64,000 nt of DNA. It comes from Mycolicibacterium fallax. Lineage in GTDB: Bacteria > Actinomycetota > Actinomycetes > Mycobacteriales > Mycobacteriaceae. This document shows, piece by piece, positions 27,493 to 35,671 of the stretch. The notes beneath the pieces are model-generated. The model saw only the letters and a program-made list of their open reading frames with translations, had not been told where the DNA came from and made no database searches. The stretch is from positions 3,658,001 through 3,722,000 of the forward strand of contig NZ_AP022603.1 of the NCBI RefSeq assembly GCF_010726955.1, written 5' to 3'. The position numbers and the translations under genes are program-made. Position 1 is the stretch's first letter, and each line of letters begins with the position of its first letter.

Positions 27493-27496
27493 CCGC

Positions 27497-27796
27497 ATGC
27501 TCCAGTTCGCCGCGCAGTTCATCGGCGCCGCGGTGAGCGACGACCGGCCGCTTGCCGATCGTATGTCCCGGGCGTTCCCCTGGATGCTCGCCTTGTCGCC
27601 AGAGGACCGCGCTACCTGCGCTCAGGATCTCGTCGACGCCCCGCGGGCGTCATTCTCCACCGACCAACCGCACCGGGTACTCGCGGAGCTGACCTCGTGG
27701 CGGGAGACGGCGACCGCGATCGCTGCTGGCCTCGGCCAGGCCGAGTTGGAGTGGCTGGGCGACGACGATGACGACACCGTCGTCGAGCGTCCGTAG
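27497..27796 (+). CDS. Probable antitoxin (DUF6247-like)
   Basis: A 99-residue acidic protein. The core LADRMSRAFPWMLALSPEDR, then a VLAELTSWRETATAIA helix and an acidic DDDDDT tail, resembles actinobacterial proteins of about 100 residues encoded just before RelE/ParE-like genes. The toxin-like gene follows two bases after the stop. The ATG lies only a few bases from an IS3 remnant, so the native start may have been lost; promoter is likely disturbed. Family assignment is from memory. Confidence 0.55.
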   Translation: MLQFAAQFIGAAVSDDRPLADRMSRAFPWMLALSPEDRATCAQDLVDAPRASFSTDQPHRVLAELTSWRETATAIAAGLGQAELEWLGDDDDDTVVERP

Positions 27797-27798
27797 CG

Positions 27799-28143
27799 GT
27801 GGCAGGCAAGGGGGAGCTCGTCCCGCGGCCGCCGAAGAAGATCGAGTACGAGAACCGCTTCGCCACCACCAACGCGAAGATGGGGTGGCAGGATCTCGCC
27901 GCGACGATCCGCAACCCGTTGGCCGACGCCTGGGACTTCTTGACTCGAACCCCGCTGGTGAGTGTCCCCACGAACTACCCGCTCAAGGGCGAGCTCGGGA
28001 CCATCACCCGCGGCGGCAAGACGTATGAGCGGTGGCAGCACAAGCCGACCAAGCAGGGTGACGCCCGCATCTGGTTCTACGTCGAGGGCCGCACGGTGTA
28101 CCTGGAGCAGGTGCACACCCGCCACCCGAACGAGACGAAGTAG
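27799..28143 (+). CDS. Probable RelE/ParE-like toxin
   Basis: A 114-residue basic protein from GTG 27799. It has RFATTNAKMGWQDLAATIRN, NYPLKGELGTITRGG, YERWQHKPTKQGDARIWFYV and VYLEQVHTRHPNETK. The final strands (ARIWFYVEGRTVYLEQVHTRH) are like the RelE/ParE core, where a C-terminal His and Arg act on RNA or gyrase. It follows the acidic partner by two bases, as type II toxin-antitoxin genes do. The gene appears intact. Confidence 0.6.
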   Translation: MAGKGELVPRPPKKIEYENRFATTNAKMGWQDLAATIRNPLADAWDFLTRTPLVSVPTNYPLKGELGTITRGGKTYERWQHKPTKQGDARIWFYVEGRTVYLEQVHTRHPNETK

Positions 28144-28179
28144 GCGCGGTCCCCACGTTGCAGCTAGATCGCCGGCCAG

Positions 28180-28352
28180 GCCGCTGAGGTCCACTAATCG
28201 GATCGTGCCAGCTGCCGAGCGAGCTTTTCACCCGTCTCGGTGAGATCCAGCCAGACCCGCCAGATCCAGGCGTCCACGTCGTCGTAGCGGTCGACCTAGA
28301 CCCGTTGCAGGTGTCGCTGCTCGGTGGCAAGACCCTGGTCGACGAGCTGGTG
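28180..28352 (-). pseudogene. Decayed winged-helix regulator fragment
   Basis: Minus-strand reading gives HQLVDQGLATEQRHLQRV, a stop, then VDRYDDVDAWIW and VWLDLTETGEKLARQLARSD. The LTETGEKLA text is typical of MarR/PadR winged-helix tails. An in-frame TAG near 28299 and no start make it a remnant. It forms the right part of the island before the alpha-mannosidase gene. Confidence 0.4.
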
Positions 28353-31346
28353 TCAGCCGCGGCCTGAGGCCTGACCGCCGGCCACCGAAAACCGCAGCGT
28401 CACGATCTTGAACGGCCGCAGCGTCAGCCGCACCGGGCCGGGTCCGCGGGGGTCCTCGATGGCGCGCTCCAGCAGGTCGGTGAGGACGACGCCGCCGTGG
28501 GCGAAGTTCGGCTGCACCGTCGCCGCCGCGCGGCCGCCGCGGGACTCATACAGCCGCACCACCACGTCGCCGCTGCCGTCCTGGGCCAGTTTGACCGCTT
28601 CGACGACCACCGCCGGATTGTCGACGGCGACAAGCGGTTCCACCGATGCGGCCGAACCGGCCACGACGCGGGGCGCCAGGTTGCGCCGGTAGCCCTGCTG
28701 AACGGCATCGCCGATCGCCGCCCCAGGTCGCACCGACACATTGAGCCGGTGCCTGCCCTGGTCGGCCTGCGGATCGGGATAGCGGGGCGCGCGCAACAGC
28801 GACAGGCGCACCACGGTCGCGTCGTCGCCGCGGCGGGAGATGTCGTGCCCGTAGGTGGCGTCGTTGGCGACGGCCACGCCGTAGCCGGGCTCGCCGACAT
28901 GCACCCAGCGGTGCGCGCAGATCTCGAACTTGGCCGCATCCCAGGAGGTGTTGGCGTGGGTGGGGCGAAAGACGTGGCCGAACTGGATCTCCGAGGCGCT
29001 GCGGTCGGCGAGCACATCGAACGGGAAGGACAGCTTGAGCAACTTCTGCTGCTCATGCCAGTCGATGTCGAACTCGAGGTCCAGCGCGGGCGATCCGGTG
29101 GCCAGCGAAATCCGTTCCAGCACAGTCGAATCACCGAAGGCGCGCCGGATCTCCACCGCGCCGTCACGGATTGTCACCGACGACGCGTCGGTCAGGTCGA
29201 CGACGTTGTGCCGGTAGAACTCGTCGATGTCCCAGGCCTCCCAGTGATTCGGGATGTCGCGGTGCAACTGCAGCAGGTTTCCGGGGGCGGCCATCGCCTC
29301 CCGGCCCGAGGCGGCATCGACCAGCGACACCAGTAGGCCGCTGCCGTCGATCCGGGCGGCAATGACGCCGTTGTCCAGCAGGAAACCGTCCGCGGTCGGC
29401 ACCGGCGGCACCGCCGCCGCGGGCGCGACGGCCGCCGCACCCAGGGCGGGTACGCCGTCGCGGGCGTGCGGAGCGGCGTTGAACACCAGGTCCACCGTCC
29501 CGGAACCGGCCAGCGCGGCGGTCGCGTCGTCGATGATCGCCCGCAACCGCGCCGCCACCGCCGCGTAGTTGCGTTCGGCGTCGCGGTGCACCCAGGCGAT
29601 CGAACTGCCCGGCAGGATGTCGTGGAACTGCTGCAGCAGCACCAGCTGCCAGATCTCCTCGAGTTCGGCTGCCGGATAGTCGAATCCGGTGCGCACGGCG
29701 GCGGTTGCCGCCCACAGCTCGGCCTCGCGCAGCAACGCCTCGCTGCGGCGGTTGCCGGCCTTGGTGTTGGCCTGCGAGGTGTAGGTGCCGCGGTGGAACT
29801 CCAGGTACAGCTCACCGGACCAGCGCGGCGGGTTCGGGTACTCGGCGCGGGCCCGGGTGAAGAACTGCTCCGGGGTGCCGACGGTCACCGTCGGGGAGCC
29901 CTCCAGGGATGCGGTGCGCGCGGCGGCGGCCAGCATCTCCCGGGTCGGTCCGCCGCCGCCGTCGCCCCAGCCGAACGGCACCAGCGAACTGTTGGCCTTC
30001 CCCGATTCTCGGTAGTTGCGTTGCGCCCGAGCCAGATCCTGGCCCGACAGGTTCGAGTTGTAGGTGTCCACCGGCGGGAAGTGGGTGAACACCCCGGTCC
30101 CGTCGATGCCCTCCCAGATGAAGGTGGAGTGCGGCATCCGGTTGGTCTGGTTCCAGGACAGCTTCTGGGTCAGGAAGTACTGCGCCCCGGCCGCGGCGAC
30201 GATCTGCGGCATTGCCGCGGAATAGCCGAACGAGTCCGGCAGCCACACCTCGGTGGTGTCGATGCCGAACTCGTCGAGGAAGAACTGCTTGCCGAGCACG
30301 AACTGGCGGGCCATCGCCTCGCCGCCGGGCATGTTGGTGTCGGCTTCCACCCACATGCCGCCCACCGGGATGAACTGTCCGGCGGCCACCTTCTCGGTGA
30401 TCCGCGCGTACAGGTCCGGGTGGCGCGCTTTGACCCAGGCGAACTGCTGCGCCGAGGAGCAGGCGAACCGGAACCCTGGATCGCGGTCCATCAGGTCGAC
30501 GACGTTGGCGAACGTGCGGGCGCACTTGCGGGCGGTCTCCCGCACCGGCCACAGCCACGCCGAATCGATGTGGGCGTGGCCCACCGCGGTGATCCGGTGC
30601 GCACTCGAATAAGCCGGGCGGGCAAGGCATTCGGTCAGCGCGGCCCGGCCGGCGCCCGCCGTGCCGGGAATGTCGTCGGGGTCGACGACGTCGAGCATCC
30701 GCTCCAGGGCGCGCAGGATGTCGAGCCGGCGGGGCAGGTCAAACGGCAGCTCGTGCATCAGCCCGCTGAGCGTCCAGATGTCCTGCTGCAGTTCCCACAC
30801 GGTCAGGTCACGCTGGGCCAGGTCGATGCGGCCCAGCCGGTACAGCGGGGCGTCGCCGGCGGTGGCCTTGTCGCCCAGCGGGGTGGGGGAGACGAAGTCG
30901 CCACCGAGATCGGGGTTGGCGGCGGCCTCGATGTAGAAATCCACCGGCTCGCCCGGTTCCACCGCGACGTAGGCGTTGAACGGCGAGATCCCCTTCACCA
31001 GGGTCCCGTCGGCCCGGTGCACCAGCCCCTCGGCGTTGAATCCGGGGCCGCCGGTGAAGCCGAGCTCGACCCGCAGCTCGGTGCCGCGGCCCGGCGCCGT
31101 GGCCCACTCGGCCGGCGCGGTGCCCGTCACGTGCAGCCACATCGTCGACCACGGGGCGCCCCACGCGGTGCCCTCGGTGATCGGTTCGAAACGGTTCGCC
31201 ACCGCCTCGCCGAACGGGACCGGTTCCCCCGGGGCGAACCAGGCACGCGCCTCGACCGGCGCCGTGGCGCCGTACACCGCGCCGCCCAGAAACCCGTTCA
31301 CGAACCGGTCGAGACGTTCCTCGGTCAGCCGCCGATCGTCATGCAT
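28353..31346 (-). CDS. Alpha-mannosidase, GH38
   Basis: A 997-residue enzyme. The N-terminal domain precedes the catalytic domain, which starts near residue 250 with TAVGHAHIDSAWLWPVRET (zinc ligands His and Asp). The probable nucleophile Asp lies in MWVEADTNMPGGEA. The region QKLSWNQTNRMPHSTFIWEG and the C-terminal beta-sandwich follow. It hydrolyses alpha-mannosyl linkages, perhaps of mannosylated glycolipids or imported oligosaccharides. It is like Rv0648. No signal peptide is seen, so it is likely cytoplasmic. First conserved gene after the island. Confidence 0.88.
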   Translation of the reverse strand: MHDDRRLTEERLDRFVNGFLGGAVYGATAPVEARAWFAPGEPVPFGEAVANRFEPITEGTAWGAPWSTMWLHVTGTAPAEWATAPGRGTELRVELGFTGGPGFNAEGLVHRADGTLVKGISPFNAYVAVEPGEPVDFYIEAAANPDLGGDFVSPTPLGDKATAGDAPLYRLGRIDLAQRDLTVWELQQDIWTLSGLMHELPFDLPRRLDILRALERMLDVVDPDDIPGTAGAGRAALTECLARPAYSSAHRITAVGHAHIDSAWLWPVRETARKCARTFANVVDLMDRDPGFRFACSSAQQFAWVKARHPDLYARITEKVAAGQFIPVGGMWVEADTNMPGGEAMARQFVLGKQFFLDEFGIDTTEVWLPDSFGYSAAMPQIVAAAGAQYFLTQKLSWNQTNRMPHSTFIWEGIDGTGVFTHFPPVDTYNSNLSGQDLARAQRNYRESGKANSSLVPFGWGDGGGGPTREMLAAAARTASLEGSPTVTVGTPEQFFTRARAEYPNPPRWSGELYLEFHRGTYTSQANTKAGNRRSEALLREAELWAATAAVRTGFDYPAAELEEIWQLVLLQQFHDILPGSSIAWVHRDAERNYAAVAARLRAIIDDATAALAGSGTVDLVFNAAPHARDGVPALGAAAVAPAAAVPPVPTADGFLLDNGVIAARIDGSGLLVSLVDAASGREAMAAPGNLLQLHRDIPNHWEAWDIDEFYRHNVVDLTDASSVTIRDGAVEIRRAFGDSTVLERISLATGSPALDLEFDIDWHEQQKLLKLSFPFDVLADRSASEIQFGHVFRPTHANTSWDAAKFEICAHRWVHVGEPGYGVAVANDATYGHDISRRGDDATVVRLSLLRAPRYPDPQADQGRHRLNVSVRPGAAIGDAVQQGYRRNLAPRVVAGSAASVEPLVAVDNPAVVVEAVKLAQDGSGDVVVRLYESRGGRAAATVQPNFAHGGVVLTDLLERAIEDPRGPGPVRLTLRPFKIVTLRFSVAGGQASGRG

Positions 31347-31355
31347 GCGCCGACC

Positions 31356-31850
31356 CTACGACGACGGCGCCGCATCGGAGGGGGTACCGGCCGGGGTCAG
31401 TGACAACGCGACCATCGGCAAGGCGTCCACCGATGTGCCGCCGGCCTGCTCGATCACCCCGCGCAACTGACGCCACGCCATCGGGTGGACCTGCTGGTAG
31501 CGCGCCAGCGTCGCGGCGGATTCCTCGGGGGACAGTGTTCGCGCGGTCGCGGGCAGGTTGCGCTTGGCGCCGATGCTGAGCTTGCAGTTGGGGTTGGCCC
31601 GCAGGTTGCGGTACCACTGGGACCGCTCGCCGAACCCGCTCGCGACGATCAGCACGTCGGGTGCGGGCCGGTCGACGACCTCAAGGCAGACGTAGCGCGG
31701 CAGCCCGGTGCTGCGCCCGAGGTGCTGCAGCATCAGCATGCGATGCCCGAACAGCCACCCGAATCCGTGCCGGTAGGCCGCCAGCGGAGCGCGCGCGAAG
31801 CGCGGGTTCTGCAGCAGTCGGGCGCCCCAGCGGTCCAGCACAGACGTCAT
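31356..31850 (-). CDS. Deazaflavin (F420)-dependent nitroreductase-family protein
   Basis: A 164-residue protein of the Ddn/DUF385 type: HLGRSTGLPRYVCLEVVDR, LIVASGFGERSQWYRNLRAN and an ANPNCKLSIGAKR strand are the family hallmarks for F420 binding. Members reduce quinones or nitro compounds in mycobacteria. It is six bases upstream of nothing obvious on its own strand; it lies just before the mannosidase gene with a 10-base gap and may be cotranscribed. Confidence 0.85.
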   Translation of the reverse strand: MTSVLDRWGARLLQNPRFARAPLAAYRHGFGWLFGHRMLMLQHLGRSTGLPRYVCLEVVDRPAPDVLIVASGFGERSQWYRNLRANPNCKLSIGAKRNLPATARTLSPEESAATLARYQQVHPMAWRQLRGVIEQAGGTSVDALPMVALSLTPAGTPSDAAPSS

Positions 31851-31914
31851 TCCTTCGACCGTACGCCGCCCCGCGGTTCCGGGCCTGCCGGGCAGCGCGC
31901 GGCCTCGGGCCGCG

Positions 31915-33135
31915 CTAGCGGCGGGACCGCGGAACGCTGATCTGGGTTGCCCCGGCCACCCCGATGCGGGTCAAGGCCTTGATGACGGTGCCGATCCGGG
32001 TTTTGCGCTGCGGGTCCAGCCCGGCTGCCATCCGGTGGAATTGATGGTTGTGGCTGGCCAGTTGCAGGTAGCCGTCCAGCGGGCGGTATCCGAGGGCGCG
32101 CGGACCGGCGGGCAGCGCGGGTTCGGTCCCGTCGGCCAGGATCCGGGCGGGGTAGTCGGGTACGAACGCCATCGGGCGGGCAATCCCGACCATGTCGATG
32201 CCTGCCGCGACGACCTCGCGCATGGCCGCGCGGGTGCGCAGCCCGCCGGTGAGCATCAGCGGAATCGGCACGGCCGCGCGGACTTTCGTGGCGTAATCCT
32301 TGAAGTAGCCCTCGTCGCCGGCGCCATGCGCGACGCCCTCCATCGCCGGAACGGCATAGTTGCCACCGGAGATCTCCAGCAGGTCGACCCCGGCGTCGGC
32401 CAGTGCCCGGGCCACGTCGAGGGATTCCTCCTCGGTGAACCCGCCGTGCTGGAAATCGGCGGAGTTCAGCTTCACCCCGACGGGCACCGCCGGGCCGACC
32501 GCCTCCCGCACGGCGGCGACGGTCTCCAACAGCATGCGGCGGCGCCGCGCGGCGTCACCGCCGTAGCGGTCGCTGCGGGTGTTGGCCAGGGGAGAGAGGA
32601 ACTGCGACAGCAGAAATCCGTGTGCGGCATGGATCTGCACGCCGTCGAAGCCGGCCTCGACGGCCAGCGCCGCGGTACGCGCGTAGCCGGCGATGAGCGT
32701 CTCGATGTCGGCGACCGTCAGCTCACGCGGGGTGCGCAGGTTGAAACCGGGCACCGGTTCACGCAGCGCGGACGGGCCCACCGGACGACGGGTGAACGGC
32801 ACCGTGGCGACCCGGCCGGGATGGTTGATCTGCATCCACAGCGCGGTCGGGGTTTTCTGCACGGTGTCGGCCCAGCGGCGCAGTCCGGGCAGTGCGGCGG
32901 CGCCTTCGACGATGACATTGCGGGGTTCGACCAGTGCGGCGCGGTCGATGACGACGTTGCCGGTGATCAGCAGACCGGCGCCGCTGCGCGCCCACCTCTC
33001 ATACAGTCGGATCAGTTCGTCGGTGACGGCGCCGTCGCGGCCCGCCAGCTGTTCACTCATCCCGGCCTTGGCGATGCGGTTGGAAAGTGTTGCGCCACAA
33101 GGCAGTGTGACGGTTTCCTGGAGCAGATCGGTCAT
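31915..33135 (-). CDS. NADH:flavin oxidoreductase (old yellow enzyme family)
   Basis: A 406-residue TIM-barrel FMN enzyme. Visible signatures are NRIAKAGMSEQLAGRDG at the start, LWMQINHPGR, QIHAAHGFLLSQFLSPLANTR followed by SDRYGG, and GIARPMAFVPDYP. It is single-domain, without the iron-sulfur and NAD parts of the 2,4-dienoyl-CoA reductases, although DVARALADAGVDLLEISGG matches this clade. It reduces activated alkenes with NAD(P)H. It sits downstream of an SDR gene on the same strand. Confidence 0.88.
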   Translation of the reverse strand: MTDLLQETVTLPCGATLSNRIAKAGMSEQLAGRDGAVTDELIRLYERWARSGAGLLITGNVVIDRAALVEPRNVIVEGAAALPGLRRWADTVQKTPTALWMQINHPGRVATVPFTRRPVGPSALREPVPGFNLRTPRELTVADIETLIAGYARTAALAVEAGFDGVQIHAAHGFLLSQFLSPLANTRSDRYGGDAARRRRMLLETVAAVREAVGPAVPVGVKLNSADFQHGGFTEEESLDVARALADAGVDLLEISGGNYAVPAMEGVAHGAGDEGYFKDYATKVRAAVPIPLMLTGGLRTRAAMREVVAAGIDMVGIARPMAFVPDYPARILADGTEPALPAGPRALGYRPLDGYLQLASHNHQFHRMAAGLDPQRKTRIGTVIKALTRIGVAGATQISVPRSRR

Positions 33136-33222
33136 GGTCAGAGCACTCTCGGTCGTAGGCGGCTGATGGTGAACAGGGGGGTCAGCGGGCGCAGCGGGAT
33201 CGGGAGGCGGGTTGCCAGTCCA

Positions 33223-34023
33223 TCAGGTGATCTTCCGGTAGACCGCGCGCAGCACCGGACCGATCACCGCGCGGGGGGTGTACTGGCCGCTGACCGTCTG
33301 CGCCTTGGCAAACGCGCCCGGCACCACCCGGCGTTTGCCCTTGGCCAGGCCGGCCAGGGCCGCCTCGGCGGCATCCTCGGCGGTCACCCACAGTGCGTCG
33401 GGCAGCAGCTTGTCGAGATTCGACAGTTCCGCGACGTCCCCGAACTCGGTGCGCACCGGGCCGGGTGCGAGCAGCGTGCAGCCGACGCCGGTGCCGGACA
33501 GCTCGGTGCGCAGTGACTCGGCGAAGGTGTTGGCGAAGGCCTTGGTCGCGGCGTAGGTGGCGTTGCCGGGGCCGGGCTGATTGCCGGCGGTGGAGCCGGT
33601 GATCAAGATGGCACCGGCGTTGCGCTGCACCATCCCGGGCAGGACCGCGAGGGTGAGGTGATGTACGGCCACGGAATTGAGCTCAACCTGGTCGGCTTCG
33701 CGTTCGGGGTCGAGCTGGGCCAGGTCGCCGTAGCTGGCGAATCCGGCGTTGTTGCACAGGATCGCGATGTCGCGCGAGGCCAGTTCGTCGGCGAGTTGGC
33801 GGCGTTGATCGCGATCACCCAGGTCGCAGCCGCGTACCTCCACGGTGACACCGTGTGCGGCGCTGAGCCGGTCGGCGAGTGTGCGCAGCCGGTCCGCGCG
33901 GCGGGCGACCAGGATCAGCGAGTATCCGCGTCGGGCCAGACCCTCGGCGAGCGCGGCGCCGATCCCGGAGGACGCGCCGGTGACCACGGCGCGGTTGCCG
34001 GGGGTGGGTGTGGGCAGGCTCAT
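33223..34023 (-). CDS. Short-chain dehydrogenase/reductase
   Basis: ATG 34023 has GGAGA upstream and gives 266 residues. TGASSGIGAAL is the NAD(P) loop, LCNNAG the second motif, ITGSTAGN the catalytic Ser region and YAATKAFANTF the YxxxK motif. A C-terminal extension RRVVPGAFAKAQTVSGQYTP follows. The family resembles Rv0484c. It is divergent from a TetR gene; the shared gap holds strong inverted repeats (34165-34187), so the TetR probably represses it. Confidence 0.87.
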   Translation of the reverse strand: MSLPTPTPGNRAVVTGASSGIGAALAEGLARRGYSLILVARRADRLRTLADRLSAAHGVTVEVRGCDLGDRDQRRQLADELASRDIAILCNNAGFASYGDLAQLDPEREADQVELNSVAVHHLTLAVLPGMVQRNAGAILITGSTAGNQPGPGNATYAATKAFANTFAESLRTELSGTGVGCTLLAPGPVRTEFGDVAELSNLDKLLPDALWVTAEDAAEAALAGLAKGKRRVVPGAFAKAQTVSGQYTPRAVIGPVLRAVYRKIT

Positions 34024-34164
34024 GTGGTCTCCGTTGGGGTGGCGGGTCGCGGTCCCGGCTTCGGGCGGCGGTGGCCGAGGCGTCCGGGCGGCCGGGCCGG
34101 TGGCGGACGGCGGTCGTGGCCGGGAACTCCCGGTGGTCACCGTGGCGCAGCCATTTCCTACATG

Positions 34165-34187
34165 ACTGTAGCTACAGTGGTGTAGCT
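34165..34187. promoter_or_regulatory. TetR operator: overlapping palindromes
   Basis: ACTGTAGCTACAGT (34165-34178) is a perfect 14-bp palindrome. AGCTACA (34170-34176) also pairs with TGTAGCT (34181-34187) across four bases. Three adjacent half-sites in the 210-bp divergent gap make a strong operator for the TetR at 34234. Confidence 0.7.
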
Positions 34188-34233
34188 TGCGCAAGACGAG
34201 CGGAACGGCCGGGGCCGACGGGAGCGAGGCGAC

Positions 34234-34884
34234 ATGAGTGAGACCGCCACGCGGCGCAACAGGCCGTATGCCGCGCGGATGGCGCCGGCCCAGCGCCGCG
34301 AACAGCTGCTGGATTCGGTGCTCGACATCATCACCACCGACGGTGTCGGTGCGGTCAGCATGGACGGGGTGGCCCGGCACGCCGGCGTCAGCCGCCCGGT
34401 GGTCTATGGCCTGTTCGCCGATGCCGATGACCTGCTGCGCGGCTCGCTGAACCGGGAAGAGCGCCACGCCCTCGCCCAGTTGGCCGACGCGCTACCCCTG
34501 CCGGCCCACGATGCGGCGCCGCCGGCCCGCGGCGGGCTGACAGCTGCACTGACCGGGCTGGCGGACACCTTTCTGCGCGCGATCGCCGAAGCCCCGCAGC
34601 GGTGGCGGGCCATCTATCTGATCAGTGACAGCGGAACCCCCGCACTGCACAAGCGGGTGCAGCGGGCCCGCGCGGCCGTCATCGGCCAGGTCGAGCAGGC
34701 GATGCGCGCGGCCGACGCCGTCGACCCGGCCGCCGACCACGACCTGCTCGCGCACTATCTGTTGGCCGCCTTCTGGGATTCCGGCCGGCTGCTGCTCACC
34801 GATCCCGGCGACTACCCACACGAGCGATTGCTCGACGCACTGCGGCAGCTGATCACCGCACTGCTTGCGTCGGCCGCCGAGTGA
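34234..34884 (+). CDS. TetR-family transcriptional regulator
   Basis: A 216-residue protein. The helix-turn-helix is VSMDGVARHAGVSRPVVYGL (about residues 46-66), with a longer helical ligand domain after it. The start ATG 34234 has GAGGCGAC just before. It is divergent from the SDR gene, with a palindromic operator between them, so auto-control and repression of the SDR are likely. Ligand unknown. Confidence 0.87.
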   Translation: MSETATRRNRPYAARMAPAQRREQLLDSVLDIITTDGVGAVSMDGVARHAGVSRPVVYGLFADADDLLRGSLNREERHALAQLADALPLPAHDAAPPARGGLTAALTGLADTFLRAIAEAPQRWRAIYLISDSGTPALHKRVQRARAAVIGQVEQAMRAADAVDPAADHDLLAHYLLAAFWDSGRLLLTDPGDYPHERLLDALRQLITALLASAAE

Positions 34885-34943
34885 TGCCCGGGGCCGAGCG
34901 GCTCGTGCACCGCGTCGACCCCGTCGATCCGTAGCCTCGAGGC

Positions 34944-35158
34944 ATGGGACACCGCATCTTCGGCACCGCGGTCGCCGCGGTGTATCCGCACTATCTGGCG
35001 AAGGTGCAGCGCAAGGGCGGCCGCACCCAGGCCGAACTGGACGAGGCCATCTGCTGGCTGACGGGGTTCGACGAGTGCGCAACATCCGCCGTCTCGACAA
35101 GCTCGTCGATGAGTTGGCCCGCGGCAAGCCGATGAACAAGGTGCTGCGCGCCGGGTAG
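34944..35158 (+). pseudogene. DUF2200 gene with internal deletion
   Basis: The first part reads HRIFGTAVAAVYPHYLAKVQ and ELDEAICWLTGFDE, the N-terminal half of DUF2200. The end, in another frame from 35075, reads RNIRRLDKLVDELARGKPMN followed by KVLRAG, the family C-terminus. About 45 middle residues (the FETFF and EDPLM parts) are missing and the frame is broken at about 35074. So a deletion not divisible by three removed the centre. The domain function is unknown. Confidence 0.75.
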
Positions 35159-35284
35159 CCGGGCTCGTGGTGGCCGCACTGGAGTCGTCGCACAGGGCTG
35201 TCTCGCAAGTGGCCGAATCCGCTGCGCCGCAACGACTACGCCGCGCATTTCGGCGGGCCTCACGTACCGGTATTGGGCCGCTTT
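35159..35284 (+). other. Intergenic before the repeat array
   Basis: No coding frame with mycobacterial character; runs into the repeat array beginning at 35285. Confidence 0.4.
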
Positions 35285-35573
35285 CGCGACGGTGACACTT
35301 TTGGTGGTGAAATTCAGCGACGGTGACACTTCCGGTGGGCCGCCTCGCGACGGTGACACTTTTGGTAGTGAAAATCGGCGACGGTGACACTTTCGTTCGT
35401 CGCACTTCGTGACAGTGACGCTTTTGGTCGCAGAATCGCATTCTCGCTACCAAAAACGTCACGGTCGCAAAATTCGCACTGCAAGAAGTGTCACCGTCGC
35501 GCAAAAAACAGCAAAAAGTGTCACCGTCGCTGTATCCGGCGGCCCGAGCGCCCGCGACGGTGACACTTTTTGC
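35285..35573. repeat. Array of nine about 20-bp repeats (CGCGACGGTGACACTTTTGG)
   Basis: Direct copies begin at 35285, 35316, 35346, 35376 and 35408 (the last degenerate); inverted copies at 35449, 35481 and 35511; one more direct copy at 35553. Spacing is 30-32 bases within each cluster and 41-42 at the orientation changes. The core GCGACGGTGACACTTT is nearly invariant. There is no ORF. The pattern, phased binding sites facing each other, resembles the multiple transposase-binding sites at IS21-family ends, with no genes between. It is not CRISPR-like because the spacers are only 10-22 bases and orientation changes. Confidence 0.85.
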
Positions 35574-35635
35574 AGTCCCACAGTCCGCCCGCGGCCGGGC
35601 TTCGGAAGCCTATGCCCGGGCCGCCGCAGTAGGGT

Positions 35636-35659
35636 GATGCCGATGCCGATGCCGATGCC
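35636..35659 (+). repeat. GATGCC hexanucleotide repeat (four copies)
   Basis: Four perfect GATGCC units lie just before the GGAG ribosome site of the gene at 35672. A change in copy number would alter the leader, not the coding frame. Confidence 0.8.
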
Positions 35660-35671
35660 GGAGCCGACGAG

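Larger units (their letters stand above)
17997..28352. mobile_element. Accessory genomic island next to tRNA-Phe
   Basis: Between tRNA-Phe and the alpha-mannosidase gene, gene content changes from conserved mycobacterial genes to integrase remnants, two IS3-family fragments, small hypotheticals, a second recombinase, a secreted protease cluster and a probable toxin-antitoxin pair. The left edge at the tRNA 3' end is clear. The right edge is inferred from where conserved genes resume; I could not find a second copy of the tRNA-Phe 3' end there. Confidence 0.6.

Noticed and set aside
28141..28352. Second attachment site (copy of tRNA-Phe 3' end)
   Set aside because: No match to GGTTCGATCCCGGCC or CCTGGCCACCA was found by eye in this interval.
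35285..35573. CRISPR array
   Set aside because: Repeat-spacer geometry is wrong (20-base repeats, 10-22-base gaps), orientation changes, and no cas genes are near.
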